Shown piece after piece: positions 1 through 12,007 of a stretch of DNA of 64,000 nucleotides. Position numbers and translations under genes: made by a program. Under the pieces are notes generated by a model, which saw nothing but the letters and a program-made list of their open reading frames with translations, did no database searches and was not told the DNA's origin. Positions within the stretch are counted from its first letter, which is position 1. Every line of letters starts with the position of its first letter. This stretch comes from Chamaecrista fasciculata (lineage: Eukaryota; Streptophyta; Magnoliopsida; Fabales; Fabaceae). The DNA is taken from contig QANZ01037291.1 of the NCBI GenBank assembly GCA_003254925.1, positions 111,882-175,881 of the forward strand. The letters are read 5' to 3'.

Positions 1-487
1 ATATATATATATATATATTCTTGGTTCTTCCTTAGTTTAAACAATGTGAGACTTTATTTGACACACATATAATTTCCAACGCATTTAGAGCAAAAAAAAA
101 AAAATCCAACATAGTTATTATTAAAATAACATATATGATCTTTTTTATCTTTTCCATTTTAAACATTATAGTAGGAAGAAAATACAAAAAGTGAAACATT
201 TTAAAAATCTTTGTAGTTTTATAGCATTATATAATGGATAAACAATATTGCTGTAAACATCTCAAAGCAGTTGTTTCAAATGCGAATTGTTATAATTGCT
301 TGATATTAAGAAAAGCAAGCACCTGTACAACCCTAGTCGTCTTCTCTCTACCATCTCTGCTTTCTCGCTCATCAAATCTAGCGGGCTTCCTCCCTCACGA
401 GATCTAAGCGGGCTTGGGCTGCTGTTGTTCGTCCAAGTACATTCTTGATTTAGCAACTTCAGCTTCATCAAATGTCTGTATAACAAG
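1..487. other. AT-rich start of window with (AT)n tract
   Basis: The window opens with an (AT)9 microsatellite (1-18) followed by AT-rich DNA without a supported gene. The left limit of the neighbouring Athila-like remnant is not visible. Sequence up to about 440 may still belong to it, but no terminal repeat or target-site duplication marks an end. Confidence 0.5.
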
Positions 488-1663
488 TCATTGAACAACT
501 TGTTCATAATGCTCATCATCATTACACTCACCAAAGCATTCGATGAAGTTGAACAACGGGTCATCACTAGGAGAAGAAGGTGAAGGAGTGGTGACAGGAG
601 AAGACGCATCATCTATAACAATAATTTCATCCTCATCTTCGTTGTCCTCCTCAATTGATGGCTCATGAATCGTATCTTATATTTCGCTCAAGCCTTGTGC
701 AGGTTCTAAAATGAAATCTTGTAGATGTTGCTCCTCTAATCTCTCAAGTTGAGAATGAGTGGATTCCACTGGTTGCTTAGGAGGTAGCATGAGGTCTTCC
801 ACAGATTTCTCTAGAGTTGAGTAACTTCCACTTATAGCTTGACATTCCTGAGTTAAACGCTCAAGCATCTGTTGCATTTCAACAACTTGTGAGTTCATCT
901 CCACCATACCATTTGCAAAGACTTGTGAAATATCATCAACAGTTGGCATTGGTGAGGGTTGGAATGAATTTGTCATGGAAGGGAGGTTGGGGGTTTCAAA
1001 GTGACTTGGGGATTCCCACTGATAATTGGGAGCTCCATAATTGTACCCTTCATCCCTTTGAAAACTTTGTTGACAATTCCATCCAAAATTGGTGTTGGAA
1101 GAATGATTACCCACTTGATGATACCCCAACAATTGTGTATTTGAAATTGGGAGAGCTCCATTAAGATGGAAACAATCACTAGCCGAGTGGAAACGACACT
1201 TGCAAAATGAGCAAGGAAGAGCAAACATATCAAGTGATTGTGGTCTAGGCGGGCACGGTGAAGCTTCTCTATATTGCATCGGATAACCATTGTCCTTGTA
1301 GAAGGAAGAAGAATAAGGTTGCCCATGAGAAGAATCATAAGACCCATAAAAAGAATTATAAGAATTATAGGGGTCATAAGGAGAATGATGTCTTCTATCC
1401 ATTCAAACTCAAACAATAAAACTTAGAAAACATCCTCTTAAGAATTGGTTGTTGAACTCTATTATTATTATGAACTTCATCTAAGCTCCATCCATATTAA
1501 CACCGTCCATGTTTAAGTCTAATTCCGATTCACAACCTAATTCAAATGGCCCATTGTTAGCTTCACTTAAATTCCTTAGTCTTCTCTCTTTTCTTAGCTT
1601 CCTACAAGTTCTTTCAATCTTAGGATTCAAAAGATTTAGAAGTTCCTTAAACTTCCTAAGCAT
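488..1663 (-). pseudogene. gag-like remnant with a CCHC zinc knuckle
   Basis: Three open stretches follow each other on the minus strand. The first (1663-1481) is a basic N-terminal piece beginning MLRKFKELL. The second (1402-677) is a Tyr/Ser/Gln-rich stretch of 241 residues. The third is an acidic continuation after one stop codon, reaching a stop at 488-490. The middle piece contains CSFCKCRFHSASDC, which fits the CX2CX4HX4C zinc knuckle used by retroelement Gag to bind RNA. Its position directly after the leader and primer-binding site supports gag. In-frame stops between the pieces and the loss of everything downstream make it non-functional. Confidence 0.6.
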
Positions 1664-2137
1664 GCAACACTAATTCAACACCAAAACAACAAGAAAAATG
1701 AGAGCAAATGAAGTCCTCGTATGTGTCAAAGTGTGAATGTATGATGCACAGAGGAAAGAGCAAGAGAAAAGAGCAAGAGGGAAGAAATTCACTTAGTCTG
1801 GAAAAACAGTCGCGGCTCCTTCCCACGGCGGGTACGGCGGCGGTTTTACAGCGACGATTCTGGAAAAATAGCTGCGGCACCCTCCCACGGCGGTTTTGGC
1901 GGCGGGTTTTCCTGCACAGCAAAAATTAGTGAAAACAAGCCAGAAGGTGAGTTCCCAAGCAATTCTTTGAACTAAAACTTTAAGAGGAATGGTTCTAAAC
2001 AAATTAAACAAATTAAAGACTCACTAAACACTAAAGAAAATACGAAACAAAACAAAAATTGACTCCCTAAGACATGACTAAGGAAAAATCCAATTCATAA
2101 AAACTTGGCACAATCAACCGTTAAACTTTGGGAAAAG
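1664..2137 (-). other. Untranslated leader of element A with GC-rich repeats
   Basis: This lies between the primer-binding site and the first gag piece. It contains two GC-rich blocks (about 1807-1850 and 1870-1915) built from variants of CCGCCGTGGGAGG and GGCGGCGGG, in otherwise AT-rich DNA. The same kind of block lies inside the LTRs of elements A and B. ORFs seen here are by-products of the GC-rich blocks. Confidence 0.5.
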
Positions 2138-2138
2138 T

Positions 2139-2156
2139 TCCCCGGCAACGGCGCCA
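2139..2156 (-). promoter_or_regulatory. Primer-binding site, tRNA-Asp type
   Basis: On the minus strand this reads TGGCGCCGTTGCCGGGGA, separated from the LTR end by 3 bp. It matches the complement of the 3' end of plant tRNA-Asp, the usual primer of Athila-type elements, as I recall the tRNA sequence. It fixes the orientation of element A and the inner LTR boundary. Confidence 0.85.
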
Positions 2157-2159
2157 ATT

Positions 2160-3554
2160 TGATCGCACCCGTCGCTAGGTGGTCAAAAATACCGGAAATA
2201 ATGCACTATAGTGGTGCAATCCGAGTCGATCTCTCGAGGAACTTTTGTGCAAAGTTTAATTGCAAATGATACCAAGTTATCACTAATCGGTGAAAGCAAA
2301 GGAAATTTGCTCTTTGAATATCTGTGACCTAAAACAATAATTAAATAAAGCAATAATATTTTTGGGTTTTTGATTGAAAGACCGAATTGAAAGGCAATAA
2401 TAATAAATTAACGATTAACCGAGTTGAGAGAATACCCAACAGAACAATTGGATTAAGCAATCATCACTACTAAAGATAAACGGAGCATCTCACACAAATC
2501 ATCCTAAGGTAGTCACTAATAACTCAATGACCTAGGCTAACAATATTATCATGAAAATACCTCAAACAAGATGAATCATAACAAGTACTGAAAACTTTCA
2601 TTAAATTGATGATAAAGAAGATCAAGAAACACGATCTTTATAACAAATACCATTGTCAAAGCTATATATCTATAATTATAACCAAACTAGTAAAGACTCT
2701 AGGGTTACAATCAAGATATAATTAAACAAGTAAAATCAAGTTCCTAATCAAGAATCAGAATTCACAAATAGTTCTCAAGTCCAACTAGAATTCAAGAACA
2801 AATAAGTAAAACCCTAATTCTAGTGTGAGAAAAACTCCGTAATGGTGAAACCCTAGTTCATGCTTTACTCCAATGCTCCTCCGGGTATGAGTGTTTAGCC
2901 GCTCATGGTTGACAGATGAACAACTTCAGATTTGGCTGCCATGATCCCAAGAAAAGCTTCACAAGATGATGAAAATCGCTAACCGAGATGTGGAATATGT
3001 AAAACTCTCTCTCAGCAAGTGTGTAGCCTCCCACTGACCTCCAGACCTCTCATATATGTTATTTTCGGCTTATCCCAAGAAAATCTAGGTCAGAATCATC
3101 AAAATCGGGCTTGGGCCTGAATAATTATAAGTTATCGCAAACCCGCCGCGGCTATGCACGGTGGCGGTTTCCGCGGCAAGATTTCCAAAGAGACCCCCCG
3201 CGGGACCCCCCGCGGCGGTTTTTCCTGCAACTTTGATTCTTCTCGGTTTGGTCCCTGACTCGTCTCCAAGCATCCCTAAGCCTTTCTTGAAGTATTTTAA
3301 CACTTTGGACTTCATTAAAACCTATCAAGAACATTGAGAAACTAAGTGAATTCTCAGGATAAAGAGGATTAATCAAATAATAAAGATTAAACCCGAGAAA
3401 ACCACACAATTACTCACAAAATAGTCCAAATAATGCTCAAACCTCAAGGCATCATATTTCATCATAAAGGGACATAAAGGCATGCAAATGAATCCCAAAT
3501 GAATATAAAATGTCCTAAAATGTCACTAAAATATATGATGATATGGTCAGATCA
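2160..3554 (-). repeat. 5' LTR of Athila-like element A
   Basis: A 1395-bp long terminal repeat in minus orientation, beginning TGATCTGACC at 3554 and ending GCGATCA at 2160. It is similar throughout to the 1377-bp LTR at 45815-47191. It contains a GC-rich block (about 3145-3225) like those of the leader. The cluster of in-frame ORFs on both strands inside it has no coding meaning. Confidence 0.85.
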
Positions 3555-5059
3555 AGAGTGTTTCTTTATTTCTACAGTTTTGTGGCGGTGACGTTCTGGA
3601 TCAGGGCTCCCACGGAGTTGATCACGTCTGGCTTTTTCGGCGGCGTCGTTTCGGTTTTGGTCCTCCACGGCACCGATCTGGTCTGAATGCTCTGCGAAAG
3701 CATTTCTGGTTTAGGCTTCCATGACGACTTCCTGGTTTGGCTCTGTTTCTGGTCAGATGATATTATTTATATTTCCAATTCCTTAGATGGTTGTAAGTTT
3801 AGTTCGATCCTTAGATCCGCTATCTTGGCAACTGTTTGTATTGCCAATTTGTATGACACGAGGATGAGTCATCTTAGATGGGTTGCAAACCTCCCACCTT
3901 CGTTAGTTGATATCATGTCTAGTGTTGCTATTTATGCTAGGGAGGGGTTAGCTTATTTAGCATTGTTCTCATTTTATATTGTGCTTGATTTTGTCTTACT
4001 TTTGAATGAATTATGTTTCAGACAAAAGAAAATTATGGATTGTTCTCTGTAATAATGAAGGTGTGAATGTAAATTATACCGTGGGGACCCAGAATCTTAC
4101 CTGCAAATAAATGAATAATCAATATATATATATATATATATATGTGAAAAATAAAAACAAAAGAAATCACCTAATGTTTTTATTATCGTGCTACAGTACT
4201 AAACCATCGGGACACAAACATATCTTGATATATAAACATTGCTTCATTCTCGTGTGGCCCTTAGCACATTTATTGCAAAACCATACGATTGAATACGTAT
4301 TCTCATGGATTTCTAGATAAAAAAAATATATATTTTCGTGTATTTGAATAAATATTTTTACTATTTTTACATATGCATGTCTTTTAATTTTCTCATAATA
4401 ATTAATAATAGGCCATGTTCAAGCTTAAGATCCATCGTAGTCCACCAGCCACAGTCTTGGTTTTTAATTCGTCGTTTTCACGATTTCGTAAATGGCCAAC
4501 CATGAAAGCTTAATTTAGGTATAACAGTTTAGCACAATTTGTGATAATGCAAATGAAAGCTTGAAGAAACGGAAAATTGTACGTTCATCTTTGTGGATGG
4601 GAGAAACTTTTCCCGTTGGCACGTGCAAACAAACGTCGTTACACTCGCGCCAATCATCATGCAATGCAAAAGAATGCAACTATCTCATCCTTTTATTCAG
4701 TAATCTCACACCACACACACTAACCTACATCTTCATCTTTACCTTTTGCCCCTCTTTTCTTCCTCTATTTTCCAAATTGCCACTCCTTTTCCTTCCTCTG
4801 CCCTCCTTCTCTTAGCTTCTCAAACGCAAAACCAAGCCCTGTTTTGGAAATTCATCAACCAAATCACACTCTTAGGCACTATCCATCCTTTTTAATTATT
4901 TATTATCATTCATTCCCCAATTTATTTTCGCTCAATGAGAAATTTAAATTGAAACAGATGACCTCGAGCCTTAATTAATGACTCAAATCTCTTTTTCGCA
5001 CCTTTTCTGCTTCATCCATCGTGAACTGTTGTATACTATAGATAATTATTAATTTGCAG
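3555..5059. other. Intergenic region upstream of the NPH3 gene
   Basis: A 121-codon open frame on the plus strand (3687-4052) has no domain I recognise. It could be the 3' part of a decayed LINE, but the evidence is weak. A (TA)n tract lies at 4123-4142. From about 4680 to 4860 the DNA is pyrimidine-rich, as is common near plant transcription starts. No other gene is supported. Confidence 0.5.
4620..4625. promoter_or_regulatory. G-box core CACGTG upstream of the NPH3 gene
   Basis: CACGTG lies about 440 bp upstream of the NPH3-gene start codon, in the context GGCACGTGCA. G-boxes bind bZIP and bHLH factors, including light-signalling factors. That would suit an NPH3-family gene, but a single hexamer is weak evidence and its use here is inference. 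Confidence 0.3.
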
Positions 5060-5060
5060 T

Positions 5061-8000
5061 ATGTCTGCCATGGTGGATCGTGATCAAGAGAAAGCTACGA
5101 CTGATGCTGGTGACTTGTCGCTGAAGAAGAAGGAGCTTCTTTCTTCTGCAATGAAAAGAACAAGCGAATGGTATGTGTGTTTCTCGATTCTGAATTTCTC
5201 GAAACAGAGTCTTCGATGTGAATTGTGGTGTGTCTACTTCAAGTAGACATAATGAGAATTGATGAATTACTAAATTACTGAATTCTGAAACCCTCGAATG
5301 TTGAACTTGTTACAGGATTTTTTCGCAGGAGATTCCTAGTGATGTTACTGTTCGAGTCGGAGAAGCTTCCTTTTCGTTGCACAAGGTAATTGAATCAATG
5401 TTTGTGTACAAATCGCGAATTATTGCAACTTTGGATGAACTATTTTACTTATTCTGTATTGTAATTGCAGTTTCCATTAGTCTCCAAGAGTGGATACATT
5501 AGGAAACTGGTCTCGGAATCTAGTGATGCTGATGTTTCCTTAATTGAACTCCATGATGTTCCTGGTGGAGCAGAAGCATTTGAACTGGCGGCTAAGTTTT
5601 GCTATGGGATAAACTTTGAAATATGCATAGAAAATATAGCTATGCTTCGCTGTGTGGCGGAGTATCTTGAGATGACAGAGGATTATTCAGCTGGAAACTT
5701 AGTGGTTAGAGCTGATGCTTATTTGAACGAAGTGGCTCTGAAAAGCCTTGCTGGAGCTGTGTCTATCTTACACATGTCAGAGAGTCTTCTTCCAATAGCT
5801 GAGAGAGCAAAAGTGGTGAGCAAATGCATAGATGCTATAGCATTCATAGCCTGCAAGGAAAGCCAATTCTGTGGTTCTGGAAGAAGTAGTGATGGTGGAA
5901 CTGAGGGAGTAGTTTCTTCCATGGCGTCTAACCAGAGGCCTATAGTTGATTGGTGGGCTGAGGATCTAACAGTCCTCAGAATTGACATTTTCCAGAGAGT
6001 TCTAATCGCAATGATGGCTAGAGGGTTTAAGCAGTATTCTATTGGTCCTATTCTAATGCTCTATGCTCAGAAATCCCTACGAGGTTTGGTGAGATCCCTC
6101 ACTAAAGTGCACTAAAGTGATCAGGATGTTACAAATTATTACGATTTTAGAGAACACCTTATTTTAGTCTCTAATAGATAGGTGTACTTTTAATTTCGTT
6201 TGCTTAACTAATTTTATCTGTTTTTAGTCTTGGGGTTATTAATATGCTTTAAACTTTGTCATTTAATCCTATTTTTATCCAAAGATTAATGCCAAGCTCA
6301 ACATAATACTGTCTCGGACGTTTATATTAATCCACACCTTAGAGTCCAAGTTAGTGATTAAGGTTAAGTTGAAATAGTTTTCATGGTCGAGGGGGTAACT
6401 TGAGAAAAAAAAAATTGAAGGTACACCTATTTAGATAGATCAAAATAGGGTTGTCTTAAGTGATTTCATGAAAAACTGAATCCTAAACCTTTCTTCTTCT
6501 TTTTTCTCTTTCTTCAATTTTTTTGGGTGCAGGAACTATTTGGAAAGGGAAGGAAAAAGATTGAACCACGACAAGAGCACGAGAAGAGGGTTGTTTTGGA
6601 GACGTTAGTGAGTCTTTTGCCAAAGGAGAAGAATGCAATGTCAGTGAGCTTTCTTTCTATGTTGCTTAGAGCAGCAATATATCTTGAAACAACCGTAGCT
6701 TGCAGGCTTGACTTGGAGAAGAGAATGGCCATGCAGTTAGGACAAGCTGTCTTAGATGATCTTCTTATCCCTTCTTATTCATTCACTGGGGACACATTGT
6801 TTGATGTGGACACAGTGCAGAGAATCATGATGAATTACCTAGAATCTGAAACAGGGAACCATTTAGTCTTCAATGGAGACAGTGAATATTTTTCTCCTTC
6901 ACAGAGTGATATGGAACGTGTTGGAAAGCTAATGGAGAATTACCTTGCTGAAATAGCCACTGACCGTAATTTACCAGTTCCAAAGTTTGTCAGTCTTGCA
7001 GAACTCATTCCTGAAAAATCAAGATCAACAGAAGATGGCATGTACAGAGCCATAGACATCTATCTTAAGGTATGTTCTTTATCAGTATGCAATAGTGAAT
7101 GCTCTCTGTACCAAGTTAATCATTCTGTGGACTTTTGTGTATTTTTAGCTAATTTGTTTCTCTCGCTCTTGATATAATTGTTTTTGGTTGTCTGTCGAAT
7201 CTCTGGTATTTCGTCTCGACTAATCCAAACTCAACTTGCATCACGCTCCTGACTATGGTTGGTGAGTCTTCTAATAGAGACAGTTGCATTACAAAGTCTC
7301 AGATTCGAGACTTTATTTAAACAATATCAAACTGCTGACCACATTAACTAACTTCACTTAAACAATATCAAACTGTTGACCACATTAACTAACTTCATGT
7401 TGATCCATATAACTATATATGGACAAAACTTACAATCTTACTTAAAAGTTTTTTTTTTAAGTATTATCTGTTATCTGATTCTTCAATTTAATTATAGTAT
7501 GCAAATGATTTTTTTTGGAGAATTCAAGAACTGGTGCTGATTCTGCTTTGATTGAAAAAACTAGTCGGAAACATCTAAAAAAATTGTCTCTGAGAGCACA
7601 TCGGATTGACTTCAGATTTAGACCTCACCACTCATCATAGCTGAGTTTAAGACAATATTGTCTTTAGATTCAAGAACTTGATTCTAAAAAGATTTCTGAG
7701 TTGGGATTCTTACACGTTTAGTTTGTTATGACTCACTGTCTCACTGTTAATAAAGTTGGAATTGGCAATTCTTATAGGCACATCCTGATCTAAGCGACCT
7801 GGAAAAGAAGAAAGTTTGCAGTGTGATGGACTGTCAAAAATTATCTCGAGAGGCATGTGCACATGCTGCACAAAATGATAGACTTCCTGTACAAACTGTG
7901 GTTCAAGTCCTCTACTATGAACAGCAACGTCTTCGCAACACCATGAATGGTGGTGTAGCTGAAGACTCACCTCCTTCTGTTGATGTATACCCTTCCAATG

Positions 8001-8308
8001 TCCATCCAGTTTCCAATGAGCTATCCAAGCTACGAAGAGAAAATGAGGGCCTAAAATTAGAGCTTGTGAATTTGAAAATGAGACTAAAAGAGATAGAGAA
8101 GTCCACAACAGTTAACTCAACAGTAAGCAGTCCCGCAACAAGTGCTTCACCTTCTGCTAATAAGCCTCCTCTGCCTCGGAAATCATTAATAAGCTCAGTT
8201 TCCAAAAGACTTGGAAAGCTTTCTCCTTTTCTACGTTTTGATGGTGTCACACCATCCAGTAAAGGTCGTACAAAACCAAATAAAAATCGACGCCACTCCA
8301 TATCTTGA
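5061..8308 (+). CDS. NPH3/RPT2-like BTB/POZ protein, five exons
   Basis: Joined exons 5061-5170, 5316-5385, 5471-6088, 6533-7069 and 7778-8308 all have GT-AG borders, keep frame and encode 621 residues, a normal length for the family. A BTB fold occupies about residues 45-150 (with SDVTV and FSLHKFPLVSKSGYIRKL). The NPH3 domain spans about 219-497, starting at DWWAEDLTVLRIDIFQRVL and containing LYAQKSLRGL across an exon junction. A coiled coil follows at about 524-553, and the protein ends RRHSIS. Family members are plasma-membrane-associated substrate adaptors for CUL3 ubiquitin ligases in phototropin and auxin-transport signalling; the role of this one is inferred. It most resembles, from memory, the Arabidopsis At5g48800 type. 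The AG at 5058-5059 just before the ATG suggests a 5'UTR intron. All key motifs are present and no lesion is seen. Confidence 0.93.
7317..7397 (+). repeat. Tandem duplication (about 41 bp, two copies) in NPH3 intron 4
   Basis: Two adjacent, nearly identical copies of a unit containing AACAATATCAAACTG and GACCACATTAACTAACTTCA lie in the 708-bp last intron. They are intronic, do not affect splice sites, and probably arose by replication slippage. Confidence 0.6.
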
Positions 8309-9479
8309 TGATATATATCTGGCCTGGTTTTACTTTGTTTCTTTGTTCTTTCCTAGTTTTATTACTCCCATTATTGTGATGGTCTCTGTAGATTATTGTA
8401 TTATGATCTTTTCATCAAGAACTACATTGTAAAAAAAAAATGGAAAATTAAAAAGTTTCTGAGTGATTACACTTATCAAGGCGACATTAGATGATGCAAA
8501 AGATAAACAATAGAATATCTTATAACATTAGTTCAGTGGGGTATATCTCTAACTTATTGATTTCTTTTGGATAAAAAGCTTTTATAAAGGTAAGAATTAT
8601 TCATATGACAGCCTAGCAGTGCCTTTGCTGATGTCTGAGCCTAATGATCAAGTAAGCGAGGAATCATTGAATGGTCACAACTCATGAATGTTCCAAATGC
8701 ATTGATTGTGTAAAGTAGATATGCATATTCTGAAACAGACCTTACCTGAACTTGTTGATTGAGAGGTTTCAAGTATTTGCAACGGAATTTTCTGTTCATC
8801 TGATGGCAGAGAGGGACTAACCCCTATCTTGTTGGGTAAAAAGTTTAGAATTTCAGATTCTCGTTCAGATCTCTCTATTTTTTTTTGGTCATTCGCTTAT
8901 CTCTTTTACAACGTTAACCCACTTTTGTTTAGTGTGCAAAATATTGATATGACGTTTATTATTCTAATGTGCAAGATATTAATGATATCATTATTACATT
9001 AAACTAAGGGTTCTCACTAGTCCAACCTTGTTCATCATTTACATCATTTATGATTGTAAATGATGAGTGGAAAGTAAGGCCGGGAGGCAAATTAAAAATA
9101 TTAATTAACAAGATTTAAATATATTAGAAATAATATATATTTAATTATTTACTATGGAATCTGCTGTTCATATGGTTATCTAATGGAAGTTAAGAACTAA
9201 GTTCTATTCTCTTGAGTTGTTAGCTAGAAAGTTTGCAAATGGCAAGTAGAAAGTAGAAAGTAAAATCAATCATCAATCAGAAGGAATAAAAAGAAGACTG
9301 CTTATCTGCATAATTTGATATCTAACATAACCACTAACATCATTCTGAGTTTGATCTCTCCCATCTCTAAATATTTATGCAGAACTTTGCAATAGCACAC
9401 AAACATCTTCCACAAAGTTAGTCATAAACATCAGCTTAACTATATATAATTATATATATAATATGGATAATTTTTGTTT
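8309..9479. other. 3' UTR of the NPH3 gene and intergenic DNA
   Basis: The first 120 bp after the stop codon are T-rich and probably the 3' UTR. The remainder to 9479 separates two convergent genes and shows no coding region, no clear terminal inverted repeats and no RNA gene. Confidence 0.5.
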
Positions 9480-10326
9480 TCAAGTCATGCTCATACTCAA
9501 CACTTGAAAAAGCCAAGGTGGCTGTTCTAGCTTCTCTTGCTGTTGTCTCAATCGTTCTTCTTCAATATCAAAACTGTTTCTAAGTCCACTAAGATCTTCT
9601 TCTCTTGTTGTCTTGTTTATATGGCTTGATCCAGTGGAAGAAGAAGACAGGCTATTTCCAGAATCTGAAGTTAGTGGTGTATCAACTTTCTTATTCCTAC
9701 GGTTGTAATAACTTGAGGGGCCTAATGTAAGCTCAATCTCACTCTCGTCTATCATCTCTCTCACTTCATCATCACCGTCCAATTCTCCAATGTGCTCCTC
9801 TGCTGGACGTTCAAGATCAAATTTTATTTCAGGCTTCTTTTCCTGTGCAACTTTATGATGATGATGATGATAATGATGATCATTTCTATTTGCTGTATTC
9901 TTCATAAGTATCTTCTGGATCCGATACAAACGGTGAAGTTCATATACCTGGATATACAACATAACTACATATTCATGCTGCTCAAGGAAAATAAACAAAG
10001 AGTAAACTAATACTTTGGTCCTTAAATTATATGACCACTACCAGTTTAGTCCTGATTTATTGAAATTCTTGATTTAGTCTCCATCAATACCATATCATTG
10101 TACAACTAACTCAGTCTCTATAGGATGGGTACTAAATCAATCATTTCAAAAATCTAAGGACTAAAATAACAACGTCTATATAATCTAGGAACTAAATTGA
10201 TTGTTTACTCCTTAAATGATAAGATTTAGAAAGAGAAAGAACCTGCTCTCTGAAGATCTGTTCATGTTTTAGCATGGCCATCCTCATGAATTCTTTGTCG
10301 CTTGGCTTAATAAGCTTCTCCATCAT
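9480..10326 (-). CDS. Small plant-specific protein with FREQVYELHRLY motif
   Basis: Two exons on the minus strand, 10326-10243 and 9947-9480, join across a GT-AG intron (in phase 0) to give about 183 residues; the second of two tandem ATG codons would give 182. The joint creates FREQVYELHRLYRIQKILM, a conserved block I know from the N-termini of plant proteins annotated as DUF863-like or uncharacterised. After it come a histidine run (about residues 53-59), an acidic region with IELTLGP (resembling an LxLxL/EAR-type repression motif), a serine-rich stretch, and a conserved-looking end with PPWLFQVL. No signal peptide or membrane segment is visible. Function is unknown; a nuclear regulatory role would be speculation. 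The gene converges with the NPH3 gene. Confidence 0.75.
10000..10210. mobile_element. MITE inside the intron of the FREQVYELHRLY gene
   Basis: A 211-bp insertion with terminal inverted repeats of about 30 bp: left end GAGTAAACTAATACTTTGG, right end (reversed) GAGTAAACAATCAATTTAG. It makes up most of the 295-bp intron. The ends resemble those of the larger foldback element at 41579-42420, suggesting one MULE-like family. No target-site duplication is recognisable, so it is probably old. Confidence 0.6.
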
Positions 10327-10372
10327 GGGTTTTCTGCTTAGCTTCTAGCTTGTCTTGCTTGGTAATTTGTGT

Positions 10373-10417
10373 TCAGGCCTTCATATCCATTGCATATTGC
10401 ATCTGATGCTCCTCCAT
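10373..10417 (-). CDS. Upstream ORF (14 codons) in the 5' leader of the FREQVYELHRLY gene
   Basis: On the minus strand, 10417-10373 reads ATG to TGA and encodes a Met/Gln-rich 14-residue peptide (MEEHQMQYAMDMKA). It lies about 47 bp upstream of the main start codon. If transcribed in the leader it could dampen translation of the main ORF. There is no evidence for expression, and peptide conservation could not be checked. Confidence 0.35.
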   Translation of the reverse strand: MEEHQMQYAMDMKA

Positions 10418-11052
10418 CTTATTATCATCACTCTTCTTAAATGAGGAAGAGATTTAACTCAGAAGATGTACTTGATAAATGAAAAGCTGTTTATGTAGAA
10501 AAGAGGAAGGTGTGAGAAAAGCATTTGCTATAATGGCTTTGAAACACTAATACAGAATGATGACATCAACTCCCTTGTCTGTTCTCTTGCTTCCTCTCCT
10601 TTCAATATTTTGGACCACAATTCAATGAGCTACTACATAAAAATATCTTCCGACACCTTTATGTGTTGAAAATTTTCTTACCATAAAGAATACCTTCTCA
10701 AATTTATGAATTCTGGTATCATTATTCACATTTATATATCATCCTTCTCGTTGCTACTTGCTTGCGTTACTTCAAATACATATTCAAGGCAATAGTTTCT
10801 CTTCTTTTCATACACCCAAGTTACGATATGCTTAAAGTGGTATCATTAGAAAATTTTAGGAACAAATAAAAACCATTTTTTTAACATGCATTTTGCTGTT
10901 TCTCCTCATAAAAATTCTCTTCATGCCAACATATTTGTTCTATACCCTCTCCCTAGAACCTAATGTTGCTACCTGACATTAAGTTGCATTCTGGGCAAGA
11001 ATACAAAAATCAGAATTTATTCATCATTAGCATGAATTGGATTAACATGAGA
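10418..11052. other. Intergenic region
   Basis: Presumed promoter side of the minus-strand gene. It is AT-rich and I see no coding region or repeat structure I can support. Confidence 0.4.
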
Positions 11053-11060
11053 GTCCTCTC

Positions 11061-11611
11061 TAGGGATGATCATGGGTAGGGTACCTTGATCCCCGTCCCC
11101 GTACCCATCAGAAATTATCATCCCCATACCCGGACCCATACCCGTGCGGGTATGAATATCAATCCATACCCATATCCTATGGGTACCCCTATACCCAGAC
11201 TCATACCCGAAAAAATTCAAAAAATACTATTTTTTAACATTATTTTATATATATATATTTAAAATAAAAAAATAAATATAATTATATATATATATACATT
11301 AATACATGTATAAAATATAAATATAAATATAAATATTATATATTATATATATTTAAATTAAAAAAATAAATATAATTTTATTATTAAGTTTTCACTATAT
11401 TATATATATATAATTATTAATCGATAGTATATTACTGTAGCGGGTAGGGTCGGGGTGGGTACCCCAATTCCCGTACCCGGACCCATACCCGTAAATTTAA
11501 ATGGGTAAATTTCCATACCCGAACTCGTATATTTTTATCCGAACCCATACCCAAACTCATCGGGTAAAATTTGCAGGTCCCCGTCGGGTATGGATATTTT
11601 GATTATCCCTA
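11061..11611. mobile_element. hAT-type MITE (GGGTA-rich arms)
   Basis: A 551-bp foldback element with ends TAGGGATGATCA... and ...TGATTATCCCTA and arms rich in GGGTACC/CCCGTACCC. Flanking 8-bp duplications GTCCTCTC (11053-11060) and GTCCTGTC (11612-11619) differ at one base, fitting hAT insertion. The centre is extremely AT-rich and non-coding. Confidence 0.75.
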
Positions 11612-12007
11612 GTCCTGTCAGAACCAAAGGCAGAGAGTTTATGAAAAGAAAATAGAAAATAAAAATCTCCTGAGTTTCAAAGCAACAAAAAGTTTGGAGA
11701 AATAAAGCTCAGAATCTGACCTGTGAGAGTTGAACGAGCAAGAAGACAAGAGAACAAAAGGGAAGCCCTTTGCAATAAAGGCAAGAAGTTCCTCCTTTTA
11801 CTCCAAACTTCAGAGACAATTCTGTTTAGATGAGAAAGACTCTGTTCTCACATTCCCCATCAGTCTCGTCAGTACTCAGTACTATATATTATTGGGCATT
11901 AAATATATAATACATATCATAAAGAGCTAGATCAAATGGTCAGAAGTTGATCCAACTTAATCGAGTTTTGAATTCAAGATTTCAGAATGCAGCTAAATTA
12001 AATATAG

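Larger units (their letters stand above)
488..3554 (-). mobile_element. Partial Athila-like Ty3/Gypsy element A (5' LTR, leader, gag remnant)
   Basis: Read on the minus strand, this is a 5' LTR (2160-3554), a primer-binding site next to it (2139-2156), an untranslated leader, and a gag-like reading frame running to about 488. Protease, reverse transcriptase, integrase and the 3' LTR are absent, so the element is truncated at its 3' side. Its LTR is clearly the same family as the 5' LTR of element B at 45815-47191: both start TGATCTGACC and end GCGATCA. The Athila label rests on LTR length (about 1.4 kb), the tRNA-Asp-type primer site and the pol sequence of element B. Because only one LTR is present, no target-site duplication can be tested. 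Confidence 0.75.

Noticed and set aside
1656..2011. Arginine/proline-rich ORFs on both strands
   Set aside because: They are products of the GC-rich repeat blocks in the retroelement leader.
3687..4052. A 121-codon host gene
   Set aside because: No recognisable domain, no splice or promoter support; could be a LINE tail or chance.
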